Below are positions 30,491 to 42,439 of a DNA stretch of 64,000 nucleotides, one piece after another. The stretch lies in assembly GCF_020906515.1 (NCBI RefSeq), contig NC_085853.1, forward strand, positions 2,418,001 to 2,482,000. The letters run 5' to 3'. This DNA comes from Vanrija pseudolonga (lineage: Eukaryota; Basidiomycota; Tremellomycetes; Trichosporonales; Trichosporonaceae). The notes beneath the pieces are model-generated. The model was given only the letters and a program-made list of their open reading frames with translations, was not told the origin of the DNA and did not search any database. The translations under genes were made by a program, and so were the position numbers. The first letter of the stretch is position 1. Each line of letters starts with the position of its first letter.

Positions 30491-33400
30491 ATGTCTTTCG
30501 ACCCCTCAGGAAGATACAAGGGCAATGCCTATGACCCCGACTACCACCTCAAGAAGAAACAGAAGCAGGGAGGCTACAACAAGAACTACAACAAAGATTA
30601 CAGCAATGGGGGCAACAGCGGCGGCGGCGGCGACGGCTACTACAAGCAGCAGCAGCATAAGGTGGAATACAACACGCCGCCAAAGCTGAGAGAGAGACTC
30701 GACTACTCTGGCAGCGGTAACGGCTACGGCAATGGCGGGCTAGACTATGAGGGCAGCGGCGGTGGAGGAAGGTACGACTACGGCAATGGCGCCGGCAGCG
30801 GCAACAACCGGGCCTACGGTGGCGGTGGGCCAGGGCGCGGCGGCAACGGGTATGCCGATGGCGGTGGCCGCGGCGGCGGTGACTATGACGACAGACGCGA
30901 GTACTCTCGCCCCAACTATGGCCGACCCGATCCGTACGGCCGTGAAAGTGGGGGACGCAATGGAGGATACGGCGGCAGTGGGGGCGGCAGTGGTGGTAAC
31001 TACTCTGGCCGCAAAAACCGCTGGGAGGAAGAGGACTGGGCGGCCAAGGTGCAGCGTGTGGAAGCCGACGTTATGCAGGCGCTCGAGGATGAGCGGCGAC
31101 TCGAGGCGATGGGCCAGTTGCCGTACGGAGCGCCGCCGTCGGTGTCGGCGTTGTCGCACCCGTCCTTGACCCAACACACTCCCACTGCCGCCGCCGCCGG
31201 CGCCCCTCCTCTTCCTTTGGCCGCTCGATTCACTCCACACAACTCGAGTCACCCACTCCCACCATCCTCTTCTTCCTCTTCTTCCCTCCTCTACTCGTCT
31301 TCTCACTCTACTTTTGCAGCAACAGCGACACCCCTTCACAACTTGCCTTCCACTCCTACACCCATGCAGGTGACTACAGCAGCACCACCACCAGCAACCA
31401 CACCCACTCCCACTCTTCCCCAGCTCGCGGCGTCTTCCTCGTCCAGCACCACCACTGCTGGCCCCGCACCTCCTTTGGACGCCTCGAGTGACAAACTCCG
31501 TCTTTTCAAGGAACAGGTCGAGCGTAGCCGTGCTCAGCAACTCTCTGCCCGTTCGGCCGACGACCCCCGCCGCGCCGCCGAGCTCTTCCTCCAAAAGAAG
31601 GACGCGTCGCGTCCACCCAGCCCCACGGCCACTGTGCGCCCCACTCCGCCTACGGACCAGCAAGAGGAACCCGAGGAGGGTGAAGTTGTGACCACTCCAA
31701 CCGAGCTTGACAAGCAAGCCATCCTCAAGGAGAGGCTTAGACAGGCCATGCAGGCCAAGCGTGACCGCGCGGCCAACAGCGCCAGCGCCGCGAGTGCGTC
31801 GGCTGAGCCCACCAAGGAGACCAACAAGGAGCCCACCAAGACTAAGACCCCGGTCAAGGTCACTGAGAGTGCGCCGGCCGTGTCGACTTCGGCTGCAGCG
31901 TCGATTGTGCCCGCTGCGGTGGAGCACACGAACCAAAGCACGCCGAATGGCGATCAGCACCGTGGTGACAACTCACTCAACGGCCACAACCAGCCTGACG
32001 GTGAGCCCGAGCGCAACGTCCGCGAGCTGGAGACGCCTTTTGCCATTGCCGCGAGAAAGCGTGCCGAGCAGCGCACCCAGCACGAGCCCTACCCGTCTCG
32101 CCCTCGCTCGAGTTCGCCCCCACGTCAGCGTCGCTACTCGCCCCCCAGGACTGAGCCTACGGGCCGTGTGTCGCGCTTTGATGCGAACCGCTCGGCCACT
32201 GAGCAGCCCGAGCGCCGTCCGTTCAACAACACTCGCGACGATCGTGACGACTATCGTTACGCTCGCGACAAGGAGAATGACCTGGCTTCTCGCGTGGGCA
32301 GCTTTGCTCGTCCTCGTACCATTAATCGTCGCGTTTCATCAAGCAGCGACAGCCAGGTGGAGGAGCCCCTCCCCCCGCAGATCCAGCCGCGCGGCAGCCT
32401 TCCTTGGCCTCTTCCCCGCACTTACTCTTCCGACAAGGCCGGAGACTCACGTCCCGAGGCGAGATCGTGGGTCTGATCATGGCCTAGGTGCTGATGTCCA
32501 GGAACTCTGACTTTGCGAAGAATGGCGAGTCGTCGGCTCTGACTGTCCAGACTGCTACCCCCGCCAAGGAGGCTGCTGTCGCGGTAGTCGACAAGCAGCC
32601 GGCCTCGGCCAGACCTGGGAGCGCCACAGGCACTGGGGCGAAGGTTCTGGGCGCACCACCCAACCACTGGGTTATCAAGCAGCTGCAGTTTTTGAAGGCG
32701 CAGATTGGCGAGCTCGAGAAGCTCATTATCCAGGATGACGCCGCGGCGGCGCCTGCGGACAAGGCCGCTACCCTCAAGGAGACCCCTGTCAAGCAGAGCG
32801 ACCTGTCTCGCCCGTATGTTGGCAACGACCGAAACAACCGCGATGGTGAGGCCGATGGCCGCCGCCGTTACGACAATGACGACGACTACCGACGCACCAA
32901 CTACAAGTCGCAGTATGACAAGTCCTACAGCAAGAACGACTCGGGCAAGGTGCCGTACGAGCGCAAGACTTACCACAACAACAAGCCCTACGACCGCCCA
33001 TACCAGAAGCAGCAGGACCAGGATCGGACGTACAGCGAGCCATATGACAAGGGGTACAACTCCAAGCCCACGTACAAGGCGTACAACGAGTACGGAGTCG
33101 ACAAGTACCAGCAGCAAGGCGACGACGACTGGCAGAGCCGGCGCAGCGAGACTAACAGCCGTGGCGGCCGCGGTGGCCGTGGCGGATACAAGGGCAACAG
33201 CAGCCGTGGAGGCTACCAGGGTGATGGTGGCCGCGGTGGCTACAACAATTACAACCAGCGTGACGACTACGGTGGGGGAGGTGGTGGTCCTGGCAACGAC
33301 AACGAGGGTTACCAGCGCAACTACAGCAACTATCAGCGCAGCAACGGCAACAATGATCGCGGCGACGACTATGGTGGGGGACGTGGTGGCTACTCGCGTG

Positions 33401-33504
33401 GCGGTGGTCCGTCCACTCGTGGTGGCCGTGGCGACCATGGTGGGAGCGGCAATGGTGGATACCGCGGCGGCAACTACTTTGACGAGGAGAGGCCCCGCTA
33501 CTAG
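30491..33504 (+). CDS. Large low-complexity RGG-rich protein, 2 exons
   Basis: Exons 30491-32466 and 32502-33504; the 35-nt intron (GTGGGT to TCCAG) joins in phase 2 to give 992 residues. Residues 1-175 are Gly/Tyr/Asn/Lys-rich with RGG-like repeats. RKNRWEEEDWAAKVQRVEAD begins a short charged helical segment. About 230-360 is Ser/Pro/Thr-rich, 360-620 is charged and Ala/Pro/Thr-rich with RSSSPPRQRRYSPPR-type SR motifs. Near 720, NHWVIKQLQFLKAQIGELEK looks like a short coiled coil. The end is Arg/Gly/Tyr/Asn-rich (SRGGRGGRGGYKGNSSRGGY). No catalytic or RRM domain was recognised. RGG/SR composition suggests an RNA-binding, condensate-forming protein; this is inference. Without splicing the first frame ends at 32476. 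Confidence 0.8.
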
Positions 33505-33919
33505 GCCAAGCGGGTAGTGCATTGAACAAGTAGAAATTAAAAGGGCCGACTCTTTCTTCAGAGTCTTTTGGGGTCGAGACTGTTTGCATCACGAGGTGGA
33601 CCATGGACCCGCATGCATGTGATTAGAAGTCGCGCGTCGCGCGCTGTCGCCCATGTGCGGTAAACTCGCCCTCGTCGCCGCTGGCTGCCGCCTGCCGCCC
33701 TTGCCGGTGGAAGGTCACACGATCAAAGATTGAGAGATCCGGAATGGCCGAATGGCGCAGTGAATTTGATCCCGCTCGTTGACCGCCGCCGCCGCCATCA
33801 ACGTTCATTCCGTCTAAGCCGCCATAGTGCCCTTTTGGCCTTGGCAACTCGCCTCTTCCGCCATCACACTCTTTCTATCTCCCACTCGACTCCCCCCACC
33901 CCTCTCTCCTCTCAACGCC

Positions 33920-35717
33920 ATGCTGCAGAGGTCATTACCCCTCCTCACTTTCGCCCTCGCCTGGGCGCTCCCGGCAACGGCATCCCCCATCGCCGGACCG
34001 GGGCCAAACTCGCTCCACGCCCAGGCTGCCTTCAACTCTATCCCTCAGCTCCTCCGCCCAGAACCGCACTCTGGCCACTCGGCCCACGGCTCACACGACT
34101 CGACACTGACCCCGTCAGAACTCGCTGGCCTGTTGTCCATCCATGAGCGGTATGATGGGCACGAGGTATGGCGTGTCGACTGGCGCGGGCTGGGCGAGAC
34201 GGCCAAGGATGAGATCTTGGCACTGCTCGAGGTGGGTTGCCGGCTTGCCGCGATACGAGCCCACAAGTGCTGACCCCCGGCAGAGCATCAACATGGACAT
34301 CTGGCACATGTCGGCGGCGTCCATCGACATCCGCGTACCGCCAAAGTTCGCAGGCATCCGCACCGTGCTGCCAAGCTTTACGACGTATGTGCCCGACGTG
34401 CAGGCGCTCGTGGACATGACACTGCGCGATGTGGTCGACGACGAGCCCGAGGGCGGCTGGAACGTGTCGTCGATCGACACGCCGTTCCACGACGCGTACC
34501 ACAAGGTCGAGGCGGTTTATGCGTTTGGCGATGCGCTCAAGGCGGGCTTCCCCGACGTTGTTGAGGAGTTTGACATTGGCACTACGGCCGAGGGCCGCCC
34601 GATCCGCGCCTGGCGTGCGCACCTCAAGACGAGCGACGGCGAGCCCGAGCACGAGGAGCTCGAGTTTGTCATCCAGGCTGGGCAGCACGCGCGCGAGGTG
34701 AGTGTTTGGCGAGGGCACGAACGTGGGCAGCGATCAGTCAGATTGCGATAAGCCGCATGCGCCCTGCCCCCCCTGCCCACCTGGATACCCGACTAACCGC
34801 GCCTCAGTGGGTCGCGCCCTCGGCTGCGGTATACTTCCTGCACTCGCTTGTCCTTGATGCTACCGCCGATCCGAACTCGCATGCCGCTGCTCTCCTCCGC
34901 CACTTCACCTTCACTGTGGTTCCCGTGCTCAACCCCGATGGATTCGAGTACTCGCACGCCCACAGCCGCATGTGGCGCAAGAACAGGCAGGATGTTGGCG
35001 GCCTCTTCTGCAAGGGTGCGTGATAGGGCGTGTGGGTGGCGCTGACGCCAGGTCTCGACCTCAACTCCAACTGGGGCTACAAGTTCAAGGCGGGGCGCAC
35101 GGCCTGTTCCGACTCGTACGCCGGCCGTGCGGCATTCGAAGGTCTCGAGACCAAAGCCATGGCGTACTACCTTATCAACGGCACGCTGACCGACACGCCG
35201 CCCCGCGACCACAAGGTGCGCGCCTTTGTCGACCTGCACTCGTACGGCCAGCTGTGTAAGTGGACTGGCTGGAGCGCCGCTGACATCAGTCATGTTCCCT
35301 TACGCGTACTCATGCGCCGACTTCCCCGCCGACGCCGAGAACCTCATGGAGGCGGGCCTGGGTGTCGCCAAGGCCATGCGCCAGGCTCAGAACGGCGAGG
35401 GTTACCAGACCGGTCAGGCGTGCGACTTGACCTTTAGGTGGGTGCTGGCGGCGCGAGCGCTGTACTGACGTGCAGATCGACTGGTGAGGCGATCGACTAC
35501 GTCTACGGTGAGGGCGACACGCGCTGGTCGTACTCTGCCGAGCTGAGAGACACGGGCACTGTAAGTGGCAGCTCAAATTCCGGATGGACTGTAGCTGACG
35601 CCGCAGTACGGCTTCATGCTCCCAGCGTCTCTGATCCGCCCCACCGGCGACGAGGTCAACGCCGGCCTGCGCTACCTCGCCCAGTTCATCTACGAGACCG
35701 ACATTGACAAGCCATGA
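33920..35717 (+). CDS. Secreted M14 metallocarboxypeptidase-fold protein, ECM14-like, 7 exons
   Basis: Exons 33920-34231, 34284-34697, 34808-35015, 35052-35255, 35290-35437, 35476-35560 and 35607-35717 give 493 residues. Signal peptide MLQRSLPLLTFALAWALPATA, a propeptide-like domain to about 165, then the M14A domain: QAGQHAREWVAPS gives zinc ligands His239 and Glu242; VVPVLNPDGFEYS and RMWRKNRQ; FCKGLDLNSNWGYKF; VDLHSYGQL gives the third ligand His374; FPYAYSC; and YSAELRDTGTYGFMLPAS with the general-base Glu451. The Arg of the usual D-x-N-R-N substrate clamp is Ser317. In fungal ECM14 proteins the catalytic Glu is generally lost, whereas it is kept here. Likely acts in the cell wall or medium; whether it is active is open. 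Confidence 0.87.
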
Positions 35718-36148
35718 GCGCGGGCGTCGGTTTAAGCAACTGCAACAAGCAACCACATAGAGTGATCGTGTATCCGGTGTATCGAGTGTTCAAGCGGCGG
35801 CGGTAGCGACGGGGGAGCGGACCGGAGTGCCGAGCGGAGTATTGTGCGGCATGGTGGCGTTGGGCGGGGCCCGTGGTGGCACTGTAAGGTTACGGCGCGC
35901 AGCGCTGTGACAGGGTCAAGCAGTGCCGAATGTCTCTCCTTCTCTCTCTCTCCTCTCAGTCTGCAGGATGCATGTGTCGTGTATTATCGTCGGCGCCCGA
36001 GATGAGAACCTAGTGGAGTAGCTGGCCAGTCGCGTCGTTGGTGCCCTGTCGTCGCGGGCCCCGCAGATGCGCCGGAATTGCTCCGGCGGCAGTGACTTAT
36101 AAGACGCGCGATCCACACCTCAACTTCCCCAACAACAACAGCAACACA

Positions 36149-37288
36149 ATGCCCAAGCCGCTCCCCACGTGCGCAGAACCGCACCTCGACAGGGTATACA
36201 AGACGGCGCATGGCGTAGATATCCCACTACGCATCTTCCCGGCCGCGAAGCCGAGCGGGCCGTGGCTCCTCTGGCTCCACGGCGGCGGATTCATGTGCGT
36301 GTCGTCGGCGCTTGTCTTGCGCCTCGTCGTCTTGCTGACCGCCCAGTGGAGGGAAGCACGCCACCCCTAACGCGTGGGTGGTCCCCGCGTTCCATGGGCG
36401 CGGGTACACTGTCGTCTCGGCCGCGTATCGCTTCCTCCCACAAGCGTCCTTCGGCGACATCCTCACCGACGTGAAGGACGCGTTTGGGTGGTGCCGTGCA
36501 AACCTCGGCTCGATAGTCCCCGGGACGAGCGTCGACATATACGCCGTAGGCGGCGACTCGGCGGGCGGCGCGCTGGCCTGTCTGGCAGGCCACGAGCTCT
36601 CGCCGCGCCCCAGGGCCATCCTGAACCTCTACGGCCTCGTCGACGCGACCGACCCCTCGTTCCACGTCGCCAGCGGGCGCAAGGCCACGAGCGGGGCGTT
36701 TAGCCGCGAAGAGATCGAGGCGGCCATCCGCGACCGGGACCCCGCGAACGCCGTCACTATCTGTCCTTGGGAATGGGAGATGGAGCCCGTGCTTCCGCTG
36801 GCTGAGCTGCGGCGATGCTGGGGCATGCCGGCCTTCGAAGTGACGGCCGCCCACCGGCTCAGGGGGGACATGAACGCCGTGCTCGGCAGCGAAGGCCGGC
36901 TCGTCGACACGCTCGTGCGCCGGGATATGCTCACGGACGAGGCGTACCAGCGTGCCTTGGTCGACGCGAGCGCCGCCAAGCGCCCCTTGGGCCCAGAGTA
37001 CCCCGCGACGTTCTTCCTCCATGGCGACGCGGACGTCGTCGTGCCCGTCTCCCAGAGCAGGGATATGGCGGCTGCGCTGCGCGGGCTCGGTGTGCCCGTT
37101 GGCGAGGTTTACGATGCCGCGGGGGGACACTGCTTCGACGTCGAGATTGAGGTGAGTGCTGCGCGGGGGACGGGGGTGAGCGCGCGCGACTGACGCCTCA
37201 GGGAGAGGAGGACGCCGGGTGGGACGTGTATGTCGTCCCTGCGGTGCAGTTCATCTGCGCGCATGTAGAGGGTAGAGCTTCGAACTAG
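36149..37288 (+). CDS. Alpha/beta hydrolase (esterase/lipase, HSL-like), 3 exons
   Basis: Exons 36149-36294, 36347-37151 and 37202-37288 give 345 residues. The oxyanion-hole motif HGGGF (His44) and the nucleophile elbow GGDSAGG (Ser about 120) are diagnostic of the alpha/beta-hydrolase-3 group; HGDADVVVP supplies the likely acid Asp and AAGGHCFD the His of the triad. No signal peptide is seen, so it is probably cytosolic. The substrate (short-chain ester, carbamate or similar) cannot be told. A TATAAG-type sequence near 36097 lies about 50 bp before the ATG. Intron 1 begins within the codon following HGGGF. Confidence 0.86.
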
Positions 37289-37853
37289 CATGCATGAGCG
37301 GGGGTGCATGGCAGTCATGGTGTAGCGCTGCCGACGATGCAATGGTGACTGACTGACTGACTCGAGCGCCACTGACAGACCACAATCGGAGGAGCCGCAC
37401 ATCTTGGTGCTGTAGCCCCGGCGACCCGGAGCCGCGGAGCACGTCCACTCAGAGTCACATTCCGCAACAGCACTCCCTCACGACGACGCACGAGCTAGCT
37501 AGCCAGAGCAAGTGCCTGCCTGCTTGTCCTTCCACCGCATGCGCCAGTGCTCGTCGCGCACCACCGCCATTCCGGCATGACAAATCGCGCCTGACGCCCG
37601 ACACGGCCGGGCAGCAGGCAGGCGGGCGGAGATGCGCGATGCTCCTCCCGCCTTCCTCCACCAGGTGGCGAATGTCACCGATATGTGGTGTGGTGTGGCA
37701 CGTGAAGGCGCAACTAGCTCATGATGAGCACATGACGTACCCGATCTTGCTTTGGACCGAGTCACACACACACCGACTGGATGTACAAATACCAAATTGT
37801 TGGCGTGATGCTTTATGCCAGTGGAGCATGTCCGCACGTCCAGCGATCGCAGC
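37289..37853. other. Intergenic region with a (gact)4 run
   Basis: No gene is supported. A short simple repeat of gact lies at about 37347-37362. Confidence 0.5.
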
Positions 37854-38670
37854 ATGATGGTGTAGTGAGTCGTTGTGGCGGCGGCGACGGCGCTGACCAC
37901 AGCTTCATCGGTATCCTCTTCCTCCTCTTCTTCGTGCTCATCTTTTGGGTCTGTGAGTTGGCGTGGGCTGGCTTTGCAATATTACCTTGGACCACCTCCA
38001 CCATCTCCGCCTGTTCTCCCCCTCCGCTCGCTCGCTCGCTGACGCTCCCTCACAGTCCGCCTAGCACGACACCAGTACCGCGTCACCCGCGAGGCGCGAC
38101 AAGCAAAGAAGAACCCCACCCTGCTCCCAGTCTACGCCGCCACCCCGTTCCCGACCTTTGGCAGCACGGCCGCGCTGGTCTGCGAGCGGCTCGTCCCGCC
38201 CGACGCCGCCGAACAGGCGCAGCACGGCGACACGCCGCCCATGCGCGCCGCGGGGCGGCGCGTGAGTATCTACGGGCACGACGGTGTGAACCGCGCGCAT
38301 CCAGAGGTCGGGAGCGACCCCGAGCTGCCTAGCTATAGTGAGTTTGTTCGAGCGGGCGAGGCGCGCGGGGGAGTAGGGTTGCTTGCTCGAAGCGCTCGGA
38401 GAAGCGCGTTGCCACTGCCCAGCTGTCGCCGCCGTCGTTGCACAAACTCACGCCACGCCCCCAGCGGAAGACCCGTCCGCCTCCAAACCCCTCCTCATCT
38501 GCGACGACGAGTTCCCCCCGCCCCCGACCCCGCCGCCAGAGGCGCACGTCCACCACCCGCCGCGCGGCGCGTCGCCCGCCCCAGTGGTCCGCACCAAGTC
38601 GCGGCGGGACAGCACGAGCGCAATGCTGACGGCAATGATGCCGCTTGGTGCTGGCGCCGTGCACTTCTGA
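37854..38670 (+). CDS. Small single-pass membrane protein of unknown function, 4 exons
   Basis: Exons 37854-37864, 37903-37952, 38056-38337 and 38465-38670 give 182 residues. An 11-nt first exon (MMV plus part of Tyr) joins a strongly hydrophobic helix YFIGILFLLFFVLIFWVF, followed at once by a basic segment RLARHQYRVTREARQAKK, so the N-terminus faces out and the rest is cytosolic by the positive-inside rule. The tail is Pro/Ala-rich with LLICDDEFPPPPTPPPE and a basic RTKSRRDS near the end. I recognise no family. An alternative unspliced reading from ATG at 37781 places 40 polar residues before the helix; the spliced start has the canonical donor GTGAGT. Confidence 0.6.
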
Positions 38671-38776
38671 CACGAGGTGTCATGGGAAGAACGCGCCACC
38701 CCCGCCTGTACCGTCTGAAGACAATAATGAATGTTGTGACATTGACATGTTGACATATTGACTGCATGCCGCAAGC

Positions 38777-39808
38777 CTACACGGTCCAGAGATGCCCCGA
38801 CATCGCGAGGCGGAGCTGGTCCTCGTGGTCCATCTCGGTGAGGGCCTGCGAGTGTCGTCAGCGCCCCGTCCCTTCCACGACCGCGCCGCTGCCTGGCGGC
38901 CGCGGCCCACCCACCATGTGCATCGTGCGGCTCATGCCCGGCCACTGCTCGCCGTACCCCGGCCCGCCTGGCAGCGCGTCGTGGGGCCGGAACACGCCAA
39001 ACTCGTTCATGACAGGCTGCAGCATGAACGGGTAGCGCTCGTACTCTGGCTTGGGGGGCGGCTTGGCCTTCTTCTCCTTCGTCTCGCCGTCGGGCGGGAG
39101 GAAGCCGTGGCGCTTGGCCCAGTGCTCGTACGCTAGGAACTTTCTGAGGCGAGTCAGCGACAACATGTGTGCAGTCTACGCGGCTCCCACTCACTCGTAG
39201 TTCCTCACACGCTCCGCATCCTCCTTCACCGCCTTTGCGCGCGCCGCCGCGTCGCGCTTCTTCGCGGCCTTCGCCTGCTCCGCAGCGACCTTCTTGGCCT
39301 GCTTGGCGCGCTTGCGCTCCTGATCCTGCTCAAACTCTATCCTCTTCTTCTGATGGGCGCGGTCCCAGTCGATGTACTTGCGCTCCGTGGCCGACAGCTT
39401 GTGGTAGTTGAGTGGGCGGGGCTCGGGGCGCGCGTTCATGATGTACGGGTCTGGCTCGGTCGGCGGCGTGCGGTGGAGCGCGTACGAGGGCGAGGGCTTG
39501 GGGCCGCGGCCCGGGAGCCCCTTGGGCAGGCTGTCGCCCGGCGGCAGGGGCCGGTGGTCCATCGCTTGCGGGGGAGCTTGGATTCCGTAGTAAGCCCACG
39601 CGGGGTGGATGCGGGACGGGCCGGCGTCGGGCGCGCTGCTGCTCGTGCTCCGTGCCGAGGGGGCGGGACTGGGAGGCCGCGCGTAGTACGCCGAGTAGTC
39701 TGGCTCCTCGGGGTCGCCTGAGCAAAAGAGGCGGCGGAGGAATGACGGCTTGGGCGGTGATGGTGGCGGCGATAGCGAAAAGGGGGGCGTGCGTGGATCA
39801 GCTGGCAT
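38777..39808 (-). CDS. Charged coiled-coil protein of unknown function, 3 exons
   Basis: Exons (minus) 39195-39808, 38915-39143 and 38777-38845 give 303 residues. The N-terminal third is Pro/Ser-rich with FLRRLFCSGDPEEPDYSAYY. A long Lys/Ala/Glu helix follows (YIDWDRAHQKKRIEFEQDQE into KRAKQAKKVAAEQAKAAKK), then a compact C-terminal part with KFLAYEHWAKRHGF, YPFMLQPVMNEFGVFRPHD, GYGEQWPGM and the end DQLRLAMSGHLWTV. The aromatic C-terminal part looks conserved rather than disordered, but I cannot name its family. No signal peptide or membrane segment. Exon joins are all in phase with GTGAGT/GTGGGT donors. Confidence 0.65.
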
Positions 39809-40329
39809 TGTGCAGACTGGCTGCTTGGGATAGAGTACAGAGAACAATAGCGTCTGAGACGAGGTGAGTGCAAAGCACAAAGGATGGGTTGTCGTTGTTG
39901 GTTGCAGTGCGCGACAATGACGACGGCGGCGGCGGTGGTGTTGGGTGACAGAGTGGCGATCCGTGCCCATTGCGCGCGCGTGTGTCACGGCCACCGCCAC
40001 GCTCGAGCAGCCACGCAGCACCTTGCCTCGTTGCACCCTCGCGGCCACACCACGTTGTACGTGCCCGCTCCCCGACACATACAGTACTCTCATCACATCA
40101 CAGTCATCGCAATGTATAGATGGACGACCCTTACGAAAAACAATGCGTGCGCGGCGGCGAGAGTTGAGCCCGGCAAGCAAATAGCATATGGTGTGGCTCT
40201 CTAGCCGTGGTGGGTGGTGGGTTGGTGGGGGTGGTGGATGTTTGTTGGGGATTGGGTTGAGGTGCGGAAAGACAAATGGCAAAATGGGATGGAAAGCGGT
40301 GAAGATCAAGCTAGCTCTTTGTTGACGCC

Positions 40330-42117
40330 CTAGTTGCTGACAGAGCCGACAGTGGGGGGAATACCAGAGTCGTTGTTGCGGCTGCCGCCGTTGTTATCCC
40401 TACCGCCGCGGTGGCCGCCGCGACCACCACGGTGGCCACCACCGCGTCCGCCACCGCGCTGGAAGCCGCCACGGCCACCACGACCTCCACGACCGCGGCC
40501 ACCGCCACCGCCACCGCGGTGGAAGCCACCGCCGCGGCGCTCCTTGCCGTCACCGGCCTCGTTGCGCTTGCGAAGGGCAACGGTGCCCTGGTAGTTGGCT
40601 CTCGAGAGCCAGAACGCGCGCTGCTCGTCCTCGGACATGCGGGCGAAGGTAACAGGCTCGCCGCCAAAGTCAAGCTTGGCGTCGTTGAGCTTGGCAAGCT
40701 CCTCGTCCGAGATGAGAGTCGAGTCCGACTTGGCAACGGTGCCGCCCTTGGTGCCAGGGGGGAACGCCATGAAAGGCGATGCGATGGCAGCCTCGATAAC
40801 GGCGTTCTTGAGAACCTTCCAGTCACCGCCGTCACCAGGAGCCGAGAACTTGATAGCAGCGCCGTCGGTGAAGGCGAGCTTCGAAGGGTCGAGGACGGCA
40901 CCCGTCTTGGGGTCGCACTCGAGGGTAACACCTCCGTACTCGATGGTGAGGGGCACCTCGATTCTCTCCTTCTTGGCCGCCCTCTCCTCGCCATCCTCAC
41001 GGGGACGCTTCTTGTCGTTCCTGTCGTTGCCGCGCGACGAGCCGGTAACACGCTCGCCGACAACCTCCATCGTGTCGGGGATGTTGGCAAACTGAGCAGG
41101 CTTGCCGTTCTTGATCTTCTCAAGCTCACGGAAAGCGTTGAACTTCTTGGGCTGGCCGCCCTTACCACGCTGGATCTCCGACGAGGGAATGCCCTTCTCC
41201 TTGGCCTTCATGGTGACGTACGCGTCCTTGCTCATCTTGAGCATGTCGGGGCCGTCAGCCGTGAACTTGGGAACAAGCTCAAGCTCGAGGAACTTGTTCA
41301 TGTCCGCCTCGTAGGCGAACTCGGCGAAGACAGAGCCCTGGACGCAAAAGTCAGCCACCAGCGCACAGATCCAACCACCCCGCAGTGTAAACGAACCTTG
41401 AAGGCTCCCCTGCCACGACCCGAGCCCTTCTCTCCCTTGTCGGGAATGTCTTCGCGGCGCTTGCGGACAGCGTTGATCTTGCCAAACTGGGCAAACCACT
41501 CCTCGATCTTCTCCTGCGTGTTGTTCTCGGACTCGCCCTCGCCGAAGCCCTTCTATAAAGGTGTCAGCGAGCCCAGTAAAGATTGTAGCGCGCGGTACTC
41601 ACAACGTAGACCGAACGGCCCCACTGGGTGGTGTTGGGCTCAAAGTGGCGGGCACGGCGGACATTCTGGCCGTCCTCGCTAACGGCGGTAAGGGGGTCCG
41701 AACCCTCAGCCTCGGCAGCCTCACGAAGAGCCTGGGCGACACCCTCAACACCGAGGTCCTTGAACTCCCGCATGCGCTTGAAGGTAAGGATGGTCTTGAT
41801 GGGGACCCATCCCTCCTTGTTGCAGGCCGTCAAGGAGAAGAAGAACTTGTCCGTGGGGAGGTTCGAGTCGGAGAAGTAGAAGTTGACTAGAAGCGGTGTC
41901 AGCATTCCGATCGTCTCTTGCCACACGAGTGATCCTCACCCTGCTTGGCGGCCTTGACAGCCGACTCTGGCGAAGCCTCAGTCTCGGGCTTGGCCTCGAC
42001 GGCGGGCTTGACTTCGGCAACTTCGGGCTTAACCTCGGGAGCGTCGACCTCAATCTTGGTAGCCTCAAGGTCGGTCTTAACGGGCGCGTCGGCCTCAATC
42101 TTTACTGGGGACGACAT
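40330..42117 (-). CDS. LHP1: La protein (RNA polymerase III transcript chaperone), 4 exons
   Basis: Exons (minus) 41940-42117, 41603-41886, 41397-41552 and 40330-41337 give 541 residues. La binds the UUU-OH 3' ends of new RNA polymerase III transcripts and helps tRNA and snRNA maturation in the nucleus. After an acidic Val/Lys/Glu-rich N-terminus, the La motif is clear: VNFYFSDSNLPTDKFFF, GWVPIKTILTFKRM. An RRM follows (SVYVKGFGEGESENNTQEKI to GSVFAEFAYEADMNKFLEL). A second RRM-like region may lie at about 330-450, and residues about 470-525 form an RGG-rich tail. NDKKRPREDGEERAAKKERI is a likely nuclear signal. Two E-boxes are found about 300 bp upstream. Confidence 0.92.
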
Positions 42118-42411
42118 GTTTGGGGTTTGGGAAGTAGTGGGGAAGGGGGCGAGGAGTGTCGACTGGTGCGAGCTGTTTTGGACTGCGACTGTTGAAGGAC
42201 GCGGCTTTTGGTGTGTATCGACTGATGCAAGGATCGGGTCGCTAGAATGAGACTGGTGAACAGAACTCTTTTGGACAAGTTTGTGTTGTTCAAACGCAAG
42301 AAGGTTGTTGTTGCGTCGAGCAGTCGTTGTTCGTCGTCGTTGTGTGTCGTCTGGCTGGCCGCAATCGGCGGCGTGCAACTTTTGCGACTCCAAAACGAAG
42401 TGAGCGAAAGC

Positions 42412-42439
42412 CACGTGGGGAGGGGTGCAAGGTCACGTG
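42412..42439. promoter_or_regulatory. Pair of CACGTG E-boxes upstream of the La gene
   Basis: CACGTG at 42412-42417 and 42434-42439 (TCACGTGA), about 295-320 bp upstream of the La ATG in the 890-bp region shared with the divergent kelch gene. The arrangement recalls the E-box cluster between TGS1 and ARG1. Confidence 0.5.

Noticed and set aside
30740-31960. 406-codon open frame antisense to the RGG-rich gene
   Set aside because: Low-complexity Arg/Gly/Val product produced by the repetitive sense codons.
32422-33522. 366-codon Val/Ala/Thr-rich frame antisense to the RGG-rich gene
   Set aside because: It looks hydrophobic like a membrane protein but is the complement of Gly/Asn/Tyr/Arg repeats.
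33730-33790. Possible tRNA-like segment (gaatggcgcagtgaatttgatccc)
   Set aside because: No matching acceptor, anticodon or T arm could be drawn.
40411-41682. 423-codon open frame antisense to the La gene
   Set aside because: It spans La introns with a repetitive Leu/Gly/Arg/Val composition, an antisense shadow of the RGG tail and biased codons.
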